Source: an uncultured Muribaculaceae bacterium (GTDB lineage: Bacteria; Bacteroidota; Bacteroidia; Bacteroidales; Muribaculaceae). From it: 64,000 bases of DNA. The notes beneath the pieces are model-generated. The model did no database searches and was not told where the DNA came from. It saw nothing but the letters and a program-made list of their open reading frames with translations. Below are positions 55,265 to 64,000 of the stretch, piece by piece. A program made the translations under genes and the position numbers. The stretch is from positions 124,001 through 188,000 of the forward strand of contig CANRCT010000001.1 in NCBI GenBank assembly GCA_947629175.1. Reading direction: 5' to 3'. Numbering within the stretch: position 1 is the stretch's first letter; each line of letters opens with the position of its first letter.

Positions 55265-56605
55265 ATGAGCAAAGAGACAAAACAATGGGGCGCCATCATC
55301 GTGATGATAGCCCTGTTTGCGATGATCGCTTTCGTGACCAACCTGTGTTCGCCGATGGCTGTCATTGTGAAAAACCAGTTCGGTGCAAGCAATCTGGAGG
55401 CCCAGATCGGCAACTATGGCAACTTCATTGCCTATCTGCTGATGGGTATTCCCGCCGGCATGCTCCTCAAAAAAGTAGGATATAAGAGAACGGCCCTGAT
55501 AGCGCTCGTGGTCGGCATAGTAGGCATCTTCGTGCAGTGGATGAGCGGCTGGGAGAGCATGCGTGGCGCCGCATTCGCCGTATATCTCGTCGGAGCATTC
55601 ATCGGCGGCCTCTGCATGTGTATGCTCAACACTGTCGTTAACCCGATGCTTAATATCCTCGGTGGCGGCGGCAACAAGGGCAACCAGCTGATACAGATCG
55701 GCGGAGTATTCAACAGCGCTGCGGCTGTGGCCGTGTACATCATCATGGGCGCACTGATCGCCGACGCCACAAAGGCTACGGTGAGCGACGCCACTCCCGC
55801 TCTCTTCATCGCCGGCGGCATCTTCATCATCGCTTTCGTCGTGATCCTCTTCACCAAGATCGACGAGCCCGAGCGTGCCGATCTCAAGAAGATCGAGGAG
55901 AAGGAGCACGCCAAAAAGCTTGCTCCCGGCCAGAAGGACAAATACAGCGCATTCTCGTTCCGTCACTTCAAGCTCGGCATCCTCGCCATATTCCTCTACA
56001 TGGGTATCGAGGTGGGCGTTCCTACGTATATTCTCCAGTATCTGACAGCCGCTCCCGACGCAGTGACTCCCGGTATGGGCATGGATGCCGGCATAGTCGG
56101 CCTGATTGTGGCCGTCTACTGGCTGATGATGCTCGTGGGCCGTTTTGTCGGCGGAGCCATCGGTTCGAAGGTGTCCTCGAAGCAGATGATCACCGTGGCC
56201 TCCACTGCCGCCATCGTGCTGATACTGTTCGGTATGTTCGCTCCGCAGAGCTGGCTTGTGAATATCCCCGGTGTCGACTGGGCTAAGCTTGAAATGATCT
56301 GGGCTGAGGTGCCTGTAGGAATATTCGCCTTCATCCTCGTAGGTCTCTGCACCTCCGTCATGTGGGGCGGTATCTTCAATATGGCTGTAGAGGGCCTGGG
56401 CAAGTACACCGCAATTGCATCGGGCGCATTCATGACCATGGTGTTCGGCTGTGCAGTGATGGTAGCCATCCAGGCATGGGTTGCCGACTTCTCGTGCAAC
56501 TATCTGATCAGCTACTTCGTTCCGCTGGGTTGCGCAGTCTATATCCTTTACTACGCTCTCATAGGCTCGAAGAACGTCAACACCGACATCCCGGTGGCCG
56601 ACTGA
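55265..56605 (+). CDS. MFS sugar transporter (FHS family-like)
   Basis: A 446-residue inner-membrane importer with about 12 hydrophobic helices. The start is MSKETKQWGAIIVMIALFAM. MFS signatures include GYGNFIAYLLMGIPAGMLLKK-like (here NYGNFIAYLLMGIPAGMLLKK, residues near 46-66) with GYKRTAL after it, and MLVGRFVGGAIGSKVSSKQM in the second half. The long cytoplasmic loop (about 200-230) is highly charged. Resemblance to fucose or glucose/galactose:proton symporters of the FHS group is my inference. The sugar is not readable. It is a single-gene unit, with transketolase next but on its own promoter. Confidence 0.82.
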   Translation: MSKETKQWGAIIVMIALFAMIAFVTNLCSPMAVIVKNQFGASNLEAQIGNYGNFIAYLLMGIPAGMLLKKVGYKRTALIALVVGIVGIFVQWMSGWESMRGAAFAVYLVGAFIGGLCMCMLNTVVNPMLNILGGGGNKGNQLIQIGGVFNSAAAVAVYIIMGALIADATKATVSDATPALFIAGGIFIIAFVVILFTKIDEPERADLKKIEEKEHAKKLAPGQKDKYSAFSFRHFKLGILAIFLYMGIEVGVPTYILQYLTAAPDAVTPGMGMDAGIVGLIVAVYWLMMLVGRFVGGAIGSKVSSKQMITVASTAAIVLILFGMFAPQSWLVNIPGVDWAKLEMIWAEVPVGIFAFILVGLCTSVMWGGIFNMAVEGLGKYTAIASGAFMTMVFGCAVMVAIQAWVADFSCNYLISYFVPLGCAVYILYYALIGSKNVNTDIPVAD

Positions 56606-56636
56606 TCCTCACCTGATCTCATCTGATGACTTTACG

Positions 56637-56669
56637 ATCCCGGACGGAGCCCGCAGCTCCGCCCGGGAT
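56637..56669 (+). terminator. Terminator after the FHS-type transporter gene
   Basis: The arms at 56637-56649 and 56656-56669 (atcccgg-a-cggagc and gctccg-c-ccgggat) pair over 13 bases with one internal mismatch. The tail tctgtatctg has few T. It lies 32 nt past the stop. Confidence 0.65.
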
Positions 56670-56770
56670 TCTGTATCTGTGATCAGCGGAATTCTCGGGA
56701 GCGGGTGCAGGGCATGCGCGGCCCTGTATCAATGTTTATACTGATATTACAGGGATGTTTTTGACAATTA

Positions 56771-56802
56771 TTTGCAATTGTGGCGGGGTTTGAGTAACTT
56801 TG
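56771..56802 (+). promoter_or_regulatory. Consensus promoter of transketolase
   Basis: TTTG at 56771-56774, exactly 20 nt, then TAACTTTG at 56795-56802. A full match, 34 nt before the ATG at 56837. Confidence 0.8.
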
Positions 56803-56836
56803 TGGCTCGAAACCGAACATACCGATATCAGAAGAT

Positions 56837-58867
56837 ATGGACAGAAAGACAATGGACGCGGCCGCCAACAATATCAGGGTGCTTGCCGCAGCGATGGTCG
56901 AAAAGGCCAAATCGGGTCATCCCGGTGGATCGATGGGCGGAGCCGACTTCGTCAATGTGCTCTACTCACAGTTTCTCGTGACTGATCCCGACGATCCTAC
57001 ATGGATAGCCCGTGACCGGTTCTTTCTCGACCCGGGACACCAGTCGCCGATGCTTTACGGAGTGCTGGCTCTGACGGGAAACTATACCATGGAGGAGCTG
57101 CAGCAGTTCCGCCAGTGGGGCAGTGTGACGCCAGGACATCCCGAGCTTAATCCGCAGAGAGGCGTCGAAAATACCTCCGGTCCGCTCGGACAGGGCCATA
57201 CGATGGCGGTAGGTGCCGCTATAGCGGAGCGTTTCCTCGCAGAGCGCTTCGGCGACTGGATACAGCACAAGACTTATGCCTTTATCTCCGACGGGGGCAT
57301 CCAGGAGGAGATCTCGCAGGGCGCCGGACGTATAGCAGGCTATCTGGGACTGAGCAATCTGATAATGTTCTACGACAGCAACAAGGTGCAGCTCTCGACC
57401 GACGTGGATGCGGTGGACAATGAGGACTATGCCGCAAAATACCGCGCATGGCACTGGCACGTCATAGAGTGCGACGGCACTGATCCCGTTGCTTTGGCCG
57501 ATGCATTGCGCAAGGCGCATGCCGAGCGCCACAAACCTACTCTCATCATCGGCAATACCGTGATGGGCCGCGGCTGTGTGACGGCCGACGGATCCAACTT
57601 CGAAGGCAAGTGCTCCACTCACGGGCAGCCGCTGAGCAAGAGCGGCGCCGACGTGGAGAAGACTATAGAAAATCTCGGCGGTGATCCGAAGAATCCATGG
57701 GTGATCCGCGAGGAGGTGAAACGTCTTTATGACGCCCGCCGTCAGGAGCTCCGCGAGATCGTTGCTCGCCGGCGCAGCGAGGAGAAGGCATGGGCAGAGG
57801 CCAATCCCGAGAAGGCGGAGCAGCTCCGCGGCTTTATCGAGGGACGCCTGCCGCATATCGACTACCGTGCCATCGTACACAAGGCCAACGTGGCTACCCG
57901 CACGGCATCGGCCGACGTGCTGACGGAGCTCGGCAAAAAGGTGAAGAATATGATCGTTTCGAGCGCCGATCTTGCAAATTCTGACAAGACAGAGGCTTTC
58001 CTGAAGCAGACCGGCGCGTTCGCACCCGGCGATTTCAGCGGCGCGTTCCTCCACGCGGGCGTGGCGGAGCTGACCATGGCGTCGATAATGAACGGCATCG
58101 CTCTCCACGGAGGGCTGATAGCAGCCTGCGGCACATTCTTCGTATTCTCCGACTATATGAAGCCTGCCGTAAGGATGGCCGCTCTGATGGAGCTTCCGGT
58201 GAAGTATGTGTGGACCCACGACGCTTTCCGCGTGGGCGAGGATGGCCCGACCCACGAGCCTGTGGAGCACGAGGCACAGATGCGTCTGCTCGAAGAGCTC
58301 CACAACATCAACGGCCGGCGTTCGATGATGGTGCTCCGTCCGGCCGACAGTGCGGAAGCCACGATCGCATGGGAGATGGCTATGGAGAATAAGTTTACTC
58401 CCACTGCCCTGATCTTTACCCGTCAGGACGTGCCCGACATCAAGGCTATGGGATCTGACCGCTATGAAGAGGCTCTGCAGATGAAGAAGGGCGGCTATGT
58501 CGTGCGCCGTGCCGACAATCCCGATGTTGTCCTGGTGGGCAACGGATCGGAGGTGTCGCTGCTCTGCGATGTGGCGGTGCTTCTGGATGCGGAGGGTATC
58601 AGGGCCCAGGTGGTTTCGGTGCCCTCGATCGGCATATTCCTCGACCAGCCGGAAGAGTACCGTCGGAGCTGTATCCCGGCCGGGGTGCAGGTGTTCGGTC
58701 TCACGGCCGGCCTTCCTTCGACTCTGCGCGAGGTAGTGGGCGTAGGCGGATATGTCTACGGCCTCGACCGCTTCGGCGCATCGGCTCCCTACAAAGTGCT
58801 CGACGAAAAATTCGGCTTCACTCCCCAGGCTGTGCTTGAGCGCGTGAAGGCTGTTCTCGGAAAATAA
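56837..58867 (+). CDS. tkt: Transketolase
   Basis: Thiamine-diphosphate enzyme of the pentose phosphate pathway that moves two-carbon units between sugar phosphates. The 676 residues are the standard length. Visible motifs are AAMVEKAKSGHPGGSMG near 18-34, PGHQSPMLYG near 67, SGPLGQGHTMAVGAA near 115, the ThDP-binding ISDGGIQEEISQGAG and FYDSNKVQLSTDVD, the substrate His region KWAHDAFRVG-like (here VWTHDAFRVGEDGPTHEP) near 458, and TFFVFSDYMKPA. ISDGGIQEE replaces the more usual GDGxxxEG. It has its own full promoter. Its substrates would include pentoses released by the foraging enzymes. Confidence 0.96.
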   Translation: MDRKTMDAAANNIRVLAAAMVEKAKSGHPGGSMGGADFVNVLYSQFLVTDPDDPTWIARDRFFLDPGHQSPMLYGVLALTGNYTMEELQQFRQWGSVTPGHPELNPQRGVENTSGPLGQGHTMAVGAAIAERFLAERFGDWIQHKTYAFISDGGIQEEISQGAGRIAGYLGLSNLIMFYDSNKVQLSTDVDAVDNEDYAAKYRAWHWHVIECDGTDPVALADALRKAHAERHKPTLIIGNTVMGRGCVTADGSNFEGKCSTHGQPLSKSGADVEKTIENLGGDPKNPWVIREEVKRLYDARRQELREIVARRRSEEKAWAEANPEKAEQLRGFIEGRLPHIDYRAIVHKANVATRTASADVLTELGKKVKNMIVSSADLANSDKTEAFLKQTGAFAPGDFSGAFLHAGVAELTMASIMNGIALHGGLIAACGTFFVFSDYMKPAVRMAALMELPVKYVWTHDAFRVGEDGPTHEPVEHEAQMRLLEELHNINGRRSMMVLRPADSAEATIAWEMAMENKFTPTALIFTRQDVPDIKAMGSDRYEEALQMKKGGYVVRRADNPDVVLVGNGSEVSLLCDVAVLLDAEGIRAQVVSVPSIGIFLDQPEEYRRSCIPAGVQVFGLTAGLPSTLREVVGVGGYVYGLDRFGASAPYKVLDEKFGFTPQAVLERVKAVLGK

Positions 58868-58940
58868 TTGAAGAAATCACGTCAGTGTATATATTTTAAT
58901 CAAAATTCGAGGGCATGGTTAATTATTAGAAAAAATTAAT

Positions 58941-58948
58941 TAACTTTG
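58941..58948 (+). promoter_or_regulatory. -7 promoter box of the OmpA-family gene
   Basis: TAACTTTG at 58941-58948, a full match, 45 nt before the ATG at 58993, in an AT-rich stretch. The -33 region is not clear. Confidence 0.6.
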
Positions 58949-58992
58949 CATATGAATTACACGTTTCATTTTAATCAACATCACAAAAAGCT

Positions 58993-60165
58993 ATGCTAAA
59001 AAGAAGTATTTTAGGCCTTGCTTGCGCCATGCTTTTCGGTGCATCAGCCTTTGCACAGGAAGCACCTCAGACGGTGCAGGACCCCTCTCAGGGTTACCTG
59101 TTCAATCGCTTCTCCAACAATTGGTTCGTGACCGGTGAAGGTGGCGTAGGTGTAATGTTCTCCAAGTTTGACTCGAAAGAGGGTCTTGGCAAGAGACTTG
59201 CGCCTGCCGCATCAATCTATGTCGGCAAATGGTTCTCGCCCATAATCGGTCTCCGTATCGGTGGCAACTACATGCAGATGAAGGGCCTTTCGGAGGTTCC
59301 CGTTTGGTACGATGTACGTTATGACAACCGTTACTGGAAGCAGAAATTCAACGAATTCGGCGCAGTAGGCGACGTTATGATCAACCTCACCAACTGGTGG
59401 TGCGGCTATCGTCCCGATCGCATCTACAACTCTACCGTTTATTTCGGCGGAGGCGCATACTGGACAACCGCTTACCTCGACGGCGAGTGGAAAAACGCCC
59501 ACAACTTCAACACTTCGCTGCGTGCCGGCTGGATCAACTCGTTCAATGTATCGAAGGCTGTCCAGCTCTTCCTCGACGTGCGTTTCAGCACTTTCGACGG
59601 CCCGCAGGAGACTGTTAAGTTCGAGAAGAAGACCGTAGGCGACCTGCAGGCATATGTAGGCGTGACCTATAACTTCAACAAGCGCACATGGGATGCTCCC
59701 GTCGTTCCGGTTTGCCCCGAAGTGCCCGACTGCAGCGCCATCGAGGCTCGCCTCCAGGCTGCAAACGCACGCATCGCCGATCTGGAGCGTCAGCTTCAGG
59801 ACTGCCTGAACCGCCCCGTGGAGAAGGCTGAGTGCCCCGCTGTGCCCCTGACCACCATCTACTATCCCATCGGCAAATCAAGCCTCTCGACCCGTGAGGT
59901 CAACGTGCTCCGCGCCGTTGCATCGGTGATGAAGGAGAGCGGCAAGAGCTATACTCTCACCGGATGGGCCGACAACTACACCGGCACCGACGCAATCAAC
60001 ACCCGTCTGCGTCACGCCCGTGTGAACGGCGTTCAGCGTCAGCTCGTACGCTTCGGCGTTGCTGAGAGCCAGCTCAACGCTACTATCGACAACGGCAACC
60101 TCACCGACCTCGGTGAGAAGGCTGTGCAGCTCGACCGCGCAGTGACCATCGTCGAGAACAAGTAA
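58993..60165 (+). CDS. OmpA-family outer membrane protein
   Basis: A 390-residue major-type outer membrane protein. The signal peptide ends GASAFAQ. The N-terminal half (about 35-245) looks like a beta-barrel with alternating strands (GLRIGGNYMQMKG, AYVGVTYNFNKRTWD). A short linker with VCPEVPDCSAIEARLQAANA and a coiled segment leads to the C-terminal OmpA domain (about 290-390), which binds peptidoglycan. It shows IYYPIGKSSLSTREVNVLRA, GWADNYTGTDAINTRLRHAR with the diaminopimelate-binding Asp and Arg kept, and LDRAVTIV. The promoter and codon use suggest high expression. It could tether the outer membrane to the wall. Confidence 0.9.
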   Translation: MLKRSILGLACAMLFGASAFAQEAPQTVQDPSQGYLFNRFSNNWFVTGEGGVGVMFSKFDSKEGLGKRLAPAASIYVGKWFSPIIGLRIGGNYMQMKGLSEVPVWYDVRYDNRYWKQKFNEFGAVGDVMINLTNWWCGYRPDRIYNSTVYFGGGAYWTTAYLDGEWKNAHNFNTSLRAGWINSFNVSKAVQLFLDVRFSTFDGPQETVKFEKKTVGDLQAYVGVTYNFNKRTWDAPVVPVCPEVPDCSAIEARLQAANARIADLERQLQDCLNRPVEKAECPAVPLTTIYYPIGKSSLSTREVNVLRAVASVMKESGKSYTLTGWADNYTGTDAINTRLRHARVNGVQRQLVRFGVAESQLNATIDNGNLTDLGEKAVQLDRAVTIVENK

Positions 60166-60192
60166 TCAGTCCCTCATAAGGATAAACAATCA

Positions 60193-60222
60193 GCGGCGTG
60201 CCCTCAGGGCGCGCCGCTTTTG
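60193..60222 (+). terminator. Terminator after the OmpA-family gene
   Basis: The arms gcggcgtgccc (60193-60203) and gggcgcgccgc (60207-60217) pair fully with one wobble around a tca loop and are followed by tttt. It lies between convergent genes and may stop both. Confidence 0.85.
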
Positions 60223-60275
60223 TCGTTAACGGGCCGGTAGCGGATCGTCGCATGCCGGTGGGCTGTCAGTCGCCG

Positions 60276-60809
60276 CTATCGGTCGGTGGCGTCGCGCGCG
60301 CCCACGACTGTGTCGAGCAGGTTGAGGGTGGCGTCGGCAAGGAGATCGAGCACAAGCTCGAATCCCTCGGCGCCCTCGTAATATGGGTCGGGCACGTAGT
60401 CATAGCGTGTGGCGAGGGTGAAGAATGCCGACATGGGCATCACCTTTGCCATGGCCTCGGGCGTCGGAGCGAGCCGGCGGAGATTTTCCACATTTGAGGC
60501 GTCCATGCCTATGATTATGTCGAAGTCGGTGAAGTCCGATTCAGTCACCTGGCGGCAGCGGTGGTCCAGGACAAGCCCACGGCGCCGTGCGTGGGCCCTC
60601 ATGCGCTGATCGGGGAGCGATCCGATATGATACCCGCCGGTGCCGGCAGAGTCGATCAGAAACGCTCCTGTGAGGCCGCGCTCGTCGACAGCCTCCTGCA
60701 TCATGCCCTGGGCTGCCGGCGACCTGCATATGTTGCCCAGGCATACGAAGAGGATTCTCACGGGCCCGGAGGAGGGCAGAGGAGGGAGTTTGAGATCAGG
60801 AAGGTTCAT
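60276..60809 (-). CDS. Low-molecular-weight protein-tyrosine-phosphatase
   Basis: A 177-residue phosphatase. The open frame reaches 61157, but that extension runs through lpxB. The ATG at 60809 (MNLPDLKLPPLPSSGPVRIL) puts the P-loop VCLGNICRS (Cys23 to Arg29) near the start as in all LMW-PTPs, though the family usually lacks the 17-residue lead. The general acid is in VPDPYYEGAEGF near 142, followed by a helical end. It would remove phosphate from Tyr-phosphorylated proteins, often polysaccharide-export kinases, or act on small phosphates. No kinase partner is nearby. The gene lies 2 nt after lpxB and is surely co-transcribed. Confidence 0.9.
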   Translation of the reverse strand: MNLPDLKLPPLPSSGPVRILFVCLGNICRSPAAQGMMQEAVDERGLTGAFLIDSAGTGGYHIGSLPDQRMRAHARRRGLVLDHRCRQVTESDFTDFDIIIGMDASNVENLRRLAPTPEAMAKVMPMSAFFTLATRYDYVPDPYYEGAEGFELVLDLLADATLNLLDTVVGARDATDR

Positions 60810-60811
60810 GA

Positions 60812-61963
60812 TTATGATTCTGAAGGTGTTTGTCCGGAAAGATTCTTGAGGTCGCTTACTATTTCCGCCGCAGCGGTGGAGGCGGCGCGGTTTGTGCCGA
60901 GGCGTCGGCGTATCTCGGCGTAGCCGTCGAGCTGCCGGCGTCGTCCGGGCGCGCCGGGGAGAATGTCTGCCAGACAGGCTTCGACCTCGGCCGTGTTGCA
61001 GTGGTGGAGGAGCATCTCGGGGATGACGGGCGCGTCGGCGATGAGATTTGGGAGCGATACGTAGCGGGTGTGGATCACGCGGCTCATGAGCCAGTAGGAG
61101 AGACGTGAGCCGTTGGCCCGGTAGCATACCACCTGAGGGGTTGAAGCGAGGGCGCATTCGAGTGTGGCGGTGCCAGAGGTGACGAGCGCCGCTTCGGCGG
61201 CGGCCAAGAGGCGGAATGTCAGGTCTTCCACTACGGGATATGATGTGTACTGCGCGTAGAAGTCCCGGTCGATGCCGGGCGCCCCGGCCACTATGGGCTG
61301 CAGCTCCGGATGGAGTGCGGCCACAGACTGCATGACGGGGAGATTGTTGCGTATCTCGCCGCGTCGGCTTCCGGGGACGAGCGCCAGAAGAGGCCTGTCG
61401 CCGGTGATGGCAGCAGCGCGCCGGATCTCGTCGGCCGACGGACGCTGCACGAGCCGTGCGTCGATCTCCTCAAGCGAGGGATTGCCGACGTAGCTGACGT
61501 CGATGCCATGGCGTCTGAAGAAGTCCGTTTCGAAAGGAAGGATGGAGAGCACCCGGCGCACGAGGCGCCGGATATCTTTCACCCGATACTCTTTCCAGGC
61601 CCATACTTTCGGGGCGATATACCAGTAGACCGGTATGCCGAGACTGCGGGCATGGGCCGCCAGCTTAAGGTTGAAGCTCGGATAGTCCACGAGAATGAGG
61701 CATGAGGGTCGCTCCCGGGCGATAGAATCGCGGGCCGTGCGCAGATTGGCAAGCACTTGGGGAAGATGACGGAGCACCTCGCTGAATCCCATGAAGGCCA
61801 TGCGGCGGTAGTGGATAAGCGGGCCGGTGCCGGCCGCTCCCGCCATGAGGTCGCCGCCCAGAAAGGTGAAACGCGCCTCGTGGTCAAGCGCTCTGATGGC
61901 TGCGATGAGGGCTGAGGCATGCAGGTCGCCGGATGCTTCGCCGGCCGAAAGGAAATAGTGCAT
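60812..61963 (-). CDS. lpxB: Lipid-A-disaccharide synthase
   Basis: Joins UDP-diacylglucosamine and lipid X to the tetra-acylated disaccharide of lipid A at the inner membrane. The 383-residue form starts at 61963 (MHYFLSAGEASGDLHASALI), the invariant LpxB start. The open frame upstream to 62029 is not used. Further motifs are LIHYRRMAFMGFSEVLRHLP, LVDYPSFNLKLA, VYWYIAPKVWAWKEYRV and LALVPGSRRGEI near 210, with SGTATLECALASTPQVVCYR late. It is the same pathway as lpxD, lpxC/fabZ and lpxA in this window. It starts a short minus run with the phosphatase gene. Confidence 0.95.
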   Translation of the reverse strand: MHYFLSAGEASGDLHASALIAAIRALDHEARFTFLGGDLMAGAAGTGPLIHYRRMAFMGFSEVLRHLPQVLANLRTARDSIARERPSCLILVDYPSFNLKLAAHARSLGIPVYWYIAPKVWAWKEYRVKDIRRLVRRVLSILPFETDFFRRHGIDVSYVGNPSLEEIDARLVQRPSADEIRRAAAITGDRPLLALVPGSRRGEIRNNLPVMQSVAALHPELQPIVAGAPGIDRDFYAQYTSYPVVEDLTFRLLAAAEAALVTSGTATLECALASTPQVVCYRANGSRLSYWLMSRVIHTRYVSLPNLIADAPVIPEMLLHHCNTAEVEACLADILPGAPGRRRQLDGYAEIRRRLGTNRAASTAAAEIVSDLKNLSGQTPSES

Positions 61964-62046
61964 TGTCGGGTGAGGATTGGTTTTATACGCTCGCATCATC
62001 GACGCACTTGCGTGGGCGCCATGCGGCAAATACGCTTCAAATTTAG

Positions 62047-62054
62047 TAAATTTG
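62047..62054 (+). promoter_or_regulatory. -7 promoter box of the terminal GH2 gene
   Basis: TAAATTTG at 62047-62054, a full match, 41 nt before the ATG at 62096. No clear TTTG 20 nt upstream. Confidence 0.5.
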
Positions 62055-62095
62055 CAAATAATTTTGCTCTAATACCCCGATAAAAATCTATCGAC

Positions 62096-64000
62096 ATGAA
62101 ATCAGTTGCCCGATTATCCCGGATTATAGCAGTGGCATTGTTTTCAGCAATGGTAATGTCGCTGACTTCTTTGTCGGCGCAGGAGGGCCGCAATGGCCGC
62201 CGTATCAACGATAACTGGACCTTCCGTTTCGCCAGTCAGGTGAGCGGCAAGGGGGAGCGTGTGGATCTCCCCCACACCTGGAATGCCTCCGACGCGCTCT
62301 CGGGCGATCCGGCCTACCGGCGCACGACGGGTGTCTACGAGAAGCGTCTGAAATATGACCCTTCGTGGAAGGGACGCCGCGTGATACTCCGCTTCGAGGG
62401 GGCCAACCAAAATGCCGGCGTATGGGTCAATTCGCGTCTTGCCGCGACCCACAAGGGGGGCTACGGCGCCTTTGCGGCCGACATCACCGATCTGCTCCGG
62501 GAGGATGCCGACAATCTGCTGACGGTGAGGGTGGACAACGCGCTGGATATGGACGTGATGCCTCTCGTGGGCGATTTTAACATGTACGGCGGTCTTTACC
62601 GCGACGTGTGGCTCTATACGCTCGATCCGCTTCATATAAGTCTCGGCGACTTCGGATCGAAAGGGGTCTATCTGACTCAGAAGAGCGTGAGCCGCGAGCG
62701 TGGCGACGTGGAGGCAACCGTGGTGGTGGACAACAGCGGCACGGCTCCGGCTGCAGGCGCCGTCAGGATCGCAGTCACCGACGGACAGCGAACCGTGGCC
62801 GAGGGAGTAGGACGCTTCGAGTGCGCCCCCGACTCTGCGGTGAGGGTGAAGGTGGATCTGACGGTCAGCAATCCGCGGCTATGGGACGGCCGGCGCGATC
62901 CGTTCATGTACGAGGCAACGGCTATGGTGACCGACGCCGGGGGGCGCGTGACCGATATGGTGACCGAGCCTCTGGGACTCCGTTGGTTCAGCGTCGATCC
63001 CGACAAGGGATTCATGCTCAACGGACGCCACTATCCGCTGCGGGGCGTTTGCCGCCATCAGGACCGCGCCGAGCGGGGCAACGCCCTCCTGCCCGAGCAT
63101 CACCGCGAGGATGCCGGGATAATCAGGGAGATCGGCGCTACGGCCGTCAGGCTCGCGCATTATCCGCAGGCCGAGGAGATCTACAGCCAGATGGATCGTG
63201 GAGGCATCGTAGTCTGGGCCGAGATACCGTTCGTCGGTCCCGGCGGCTACCTCGAGCGGGGATATACGGCCAGCGATGAATTCCGCGCCAACGGCCGGCA
63301 GCAGCTTACCGAACTTATTCGCCAGCACTACAATCATCCCTCGATATGCTTCTGGGGGCTCTTCAACGAGCTGAAGACCCACGGCGACAATCCGACCGCC
63401 TACGTAGGCGAGCTCAACGACCTGGCCCACAGCGAGGATTCGACGCGCCTCACTACCGGAGCAAGCAATATCGACGCTTCCGATCCGCTCGGCTTCGTGA
63501 CCGATCTCATAGCATGGAACAAGTATTACGGCTGGTATGGCGGATCGGCGCGCGATCTGGGGCGGTGGCTCGACGACACCCATGGTCTCTACGGCGATCT
63601 GCGTATCGCCATCAGCGAGTATGGCGCCGGCGCGAGCGTATATCATCAGCAGGACTCCGTCAAGCCGGGGATCTCTTCGGGCATGTGGCATCCGGAGAAC
63701 TATCAGACCGAGTTTCACCGCCGCAACTGGCAGGCGATCGCAGAGCGGCCATACGTGTGGGGCTCGTTCATCTGGAACCTGTTTGATTTCGGGGCCGCGC
63801 ACCGCACCGAAGGTGACCGCCACGGCATCAACGACAAGGGTCTGGTGACGTTCGACCGCAAGGTGAAGAAGGATGCCTTCTATTTCTATCGTGCCAACTG
63901 GAACGACGAGACGCCCACGCTCTATATCGCCGAACGGCGCCACGACAGGCGCCGGACTCCCGTCACTGACGTCATGGTGTTCGCGAGCTACCCAGAAGTG
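62096..64000 (+). CDS. GH2-family beta-galactosidase-like enzyme, C-terminus beyond the window
   Basis: The frame opens at the ATG at 62096 and has no stop before the window ends, about 635 codons. The signal peptide MKSVARLSRIIAVALFSAMV ends near SLSAQ. The N-terminal sugar-binding domain (about 30-200: VDLPHTWNASDALSG, GVWVNSRLAATHKGGYGAF) leads through an Ig domain to the barrel. The likely acid/base is Glu425 (CFWGLFNELKTHG) and the nucleophile Glu508 (AISEYGAGASVYHQ). The layout differs from the lacZ-like gene at 34075-37632 and is closer to the shorter GH2 enzymes of polysaccharide loci. Beta-galactosidase, beta-glucuronidase or related activity all remain possible. Confidence 0.9.
   Translation, partial: MKSVARLSRIIAVALFSAMVMSLTSLSAQEGRNGRRINDNWTFRFASQVSGKGERVDLPHTWNASDALSGDPAYRRTTGVYEKRLKYDPSWKGRRVILRFEGANQNAGVWVNSRLAATHKGGYGAFAADITDLLREDADNLLTVRVDNALDMDVMPLVGDFNMYGGLYRDVWLYTLDPLHISLGDFGSKGVYLTQKSVSRERGDVEATVVVDNSGTAPAAGAVRIAVTDGQRTVAEGVGRFECAPDSAVRVKVDLTVSNPRLWDGRRDPFMYEATAMVTDAGGRVTDMVTEPLGLRWFSVDPDKGFMLNGRHYPLRGVCRHQDRAERGNALLPEHHREDAGIIREIGATAVRLAHYPQAEEIYSQMDRGGIVVWAEIPFVGPGGYLERGYTASDEFRANGRQQLTELIRQHYNHPSICFWGLFNELKTHGDNPTAYVGELNDLAHSEDSTRLTTGASNIDASDPLGFVTDLIAWNKYYGWYGGSARDLGRWLDDTHGLYGDLRIAISEYGAGASVYHQQDSVKPGISSGMWHPENYQTEFHRRNWQAIAERPYVWGSFIWNLFDFGAAHRTEGDRHGINDKGLVTFDRKVKKDAFYFYRANWNDETPTLYIAERRHDRRRTPVTDVMVFASYPEV

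Noticed and set aside
60810..61157. Long N-terminal extension of the phosphatase
   Set aside because: The extension reads through lpxB, is Arg/Pro/His-rich shadow sequence, and the P-loop belongs near the N-terminus.

Overview
The window looks like chromosomal DNA from a gut-type Bacteroidales bacterium, most likely Muribaculaceae or a close relative. The reasons are the recurrent Bacteroidota promoter (TTTG, about 20 nt, TAnnTTTG), the near absence of Shine-Dalgarno sites, the LpxC-FabZ fusion, GldH and the type IX sortase PorU, fimbrillin and BspA-like surface proteins, and the families DUF4834 and DUF4494. The genus is an inference. I found no phage, IS element, integrase, rRNA or CRISPR array. 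Coding density is high. GC-rich codon use leaves many long but meaningless open frames opposite real genes.

Layout. Positions 1-8638 (minus) hold a 2259-residue BspA-like/Ig-like surface protein followed by a fimbrillin-family lipoprotein cut by the window edge. Positions 8877-12099 (plus) hold the lipid A genes lpxD, lpxC/fabZ and lpxA, then a tRNA-Gln with its own promoter and terminator and a small orphan ORF. Positions 12845-17232 (plus) hold a TolB-like lipoprotein, a GH33 sialidase and an AMP-forming acyl-CoA ligase whose leader carries 24-bp tandem repeats. Positions 17238-22789 (minus) are one likely operon: alpha/beta hydrolase, membrane-anchored MurF-like ligase, D-Ala-D-Ala ligase-like enzyme, EamA transporter and GT2. 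Positions 22964-27137 (plus) hold a GH25 muramidase and PorU. Positions 27131-33896 (minus) form a tightly overlapped housekeeping operon: coiled-coil protein, ZapA, RNase Y, RicT, GldH, M24 peptidase and CCA enzyme. Positions 34075-40331 (minus) hold a GH2 beta-galactosidase, a POT transporter and SufE.

Positions 40487-48512 (plus) hold a glycogen branching enzyme with a four-copy AT-hook-like tail, psd and pssA for phosphatidylethanolamine, a DUF4834 protein, and an ATP-grasp/HAD/NeuB/NeuC cluster for a nonulosonic acid. Positions 48484-51457 (minus) hold a glycosyltransferase overlapping folA and thyA, and a membrane 4Fe-4S protein. Positions 51591-60165 (plus) hold a subtilisin-like protease with a sorting-type C-terminus, DUF4494, YggS, an FHS-type sugar transporter, transketolase and an OmpA-family protein. 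Positions 60276-61963 (minus) hold a low-molecular-weight phosphatase and lpxB. A GH2 enzyme starts at 62096 and runs off the end.

Together the genes describe a glycan-foraging anaerobe (sialidase, two GH2 enzymes, FHS and POT importers) that invests in its envelope (lipid A, PE, peptidoglycan, NulO, OmpA), exports surface proteins through a type IX system, and stores glycogen. The strongest candidates for something undescribed are the AT-hook-like tail on GlgB, the hydrolase-MurF-Ddl cassette, the NeuB/NeuC cluster without an evident CMP-transferase, the 24-bp repeat leader, and promoters lying almost on top of start codons.
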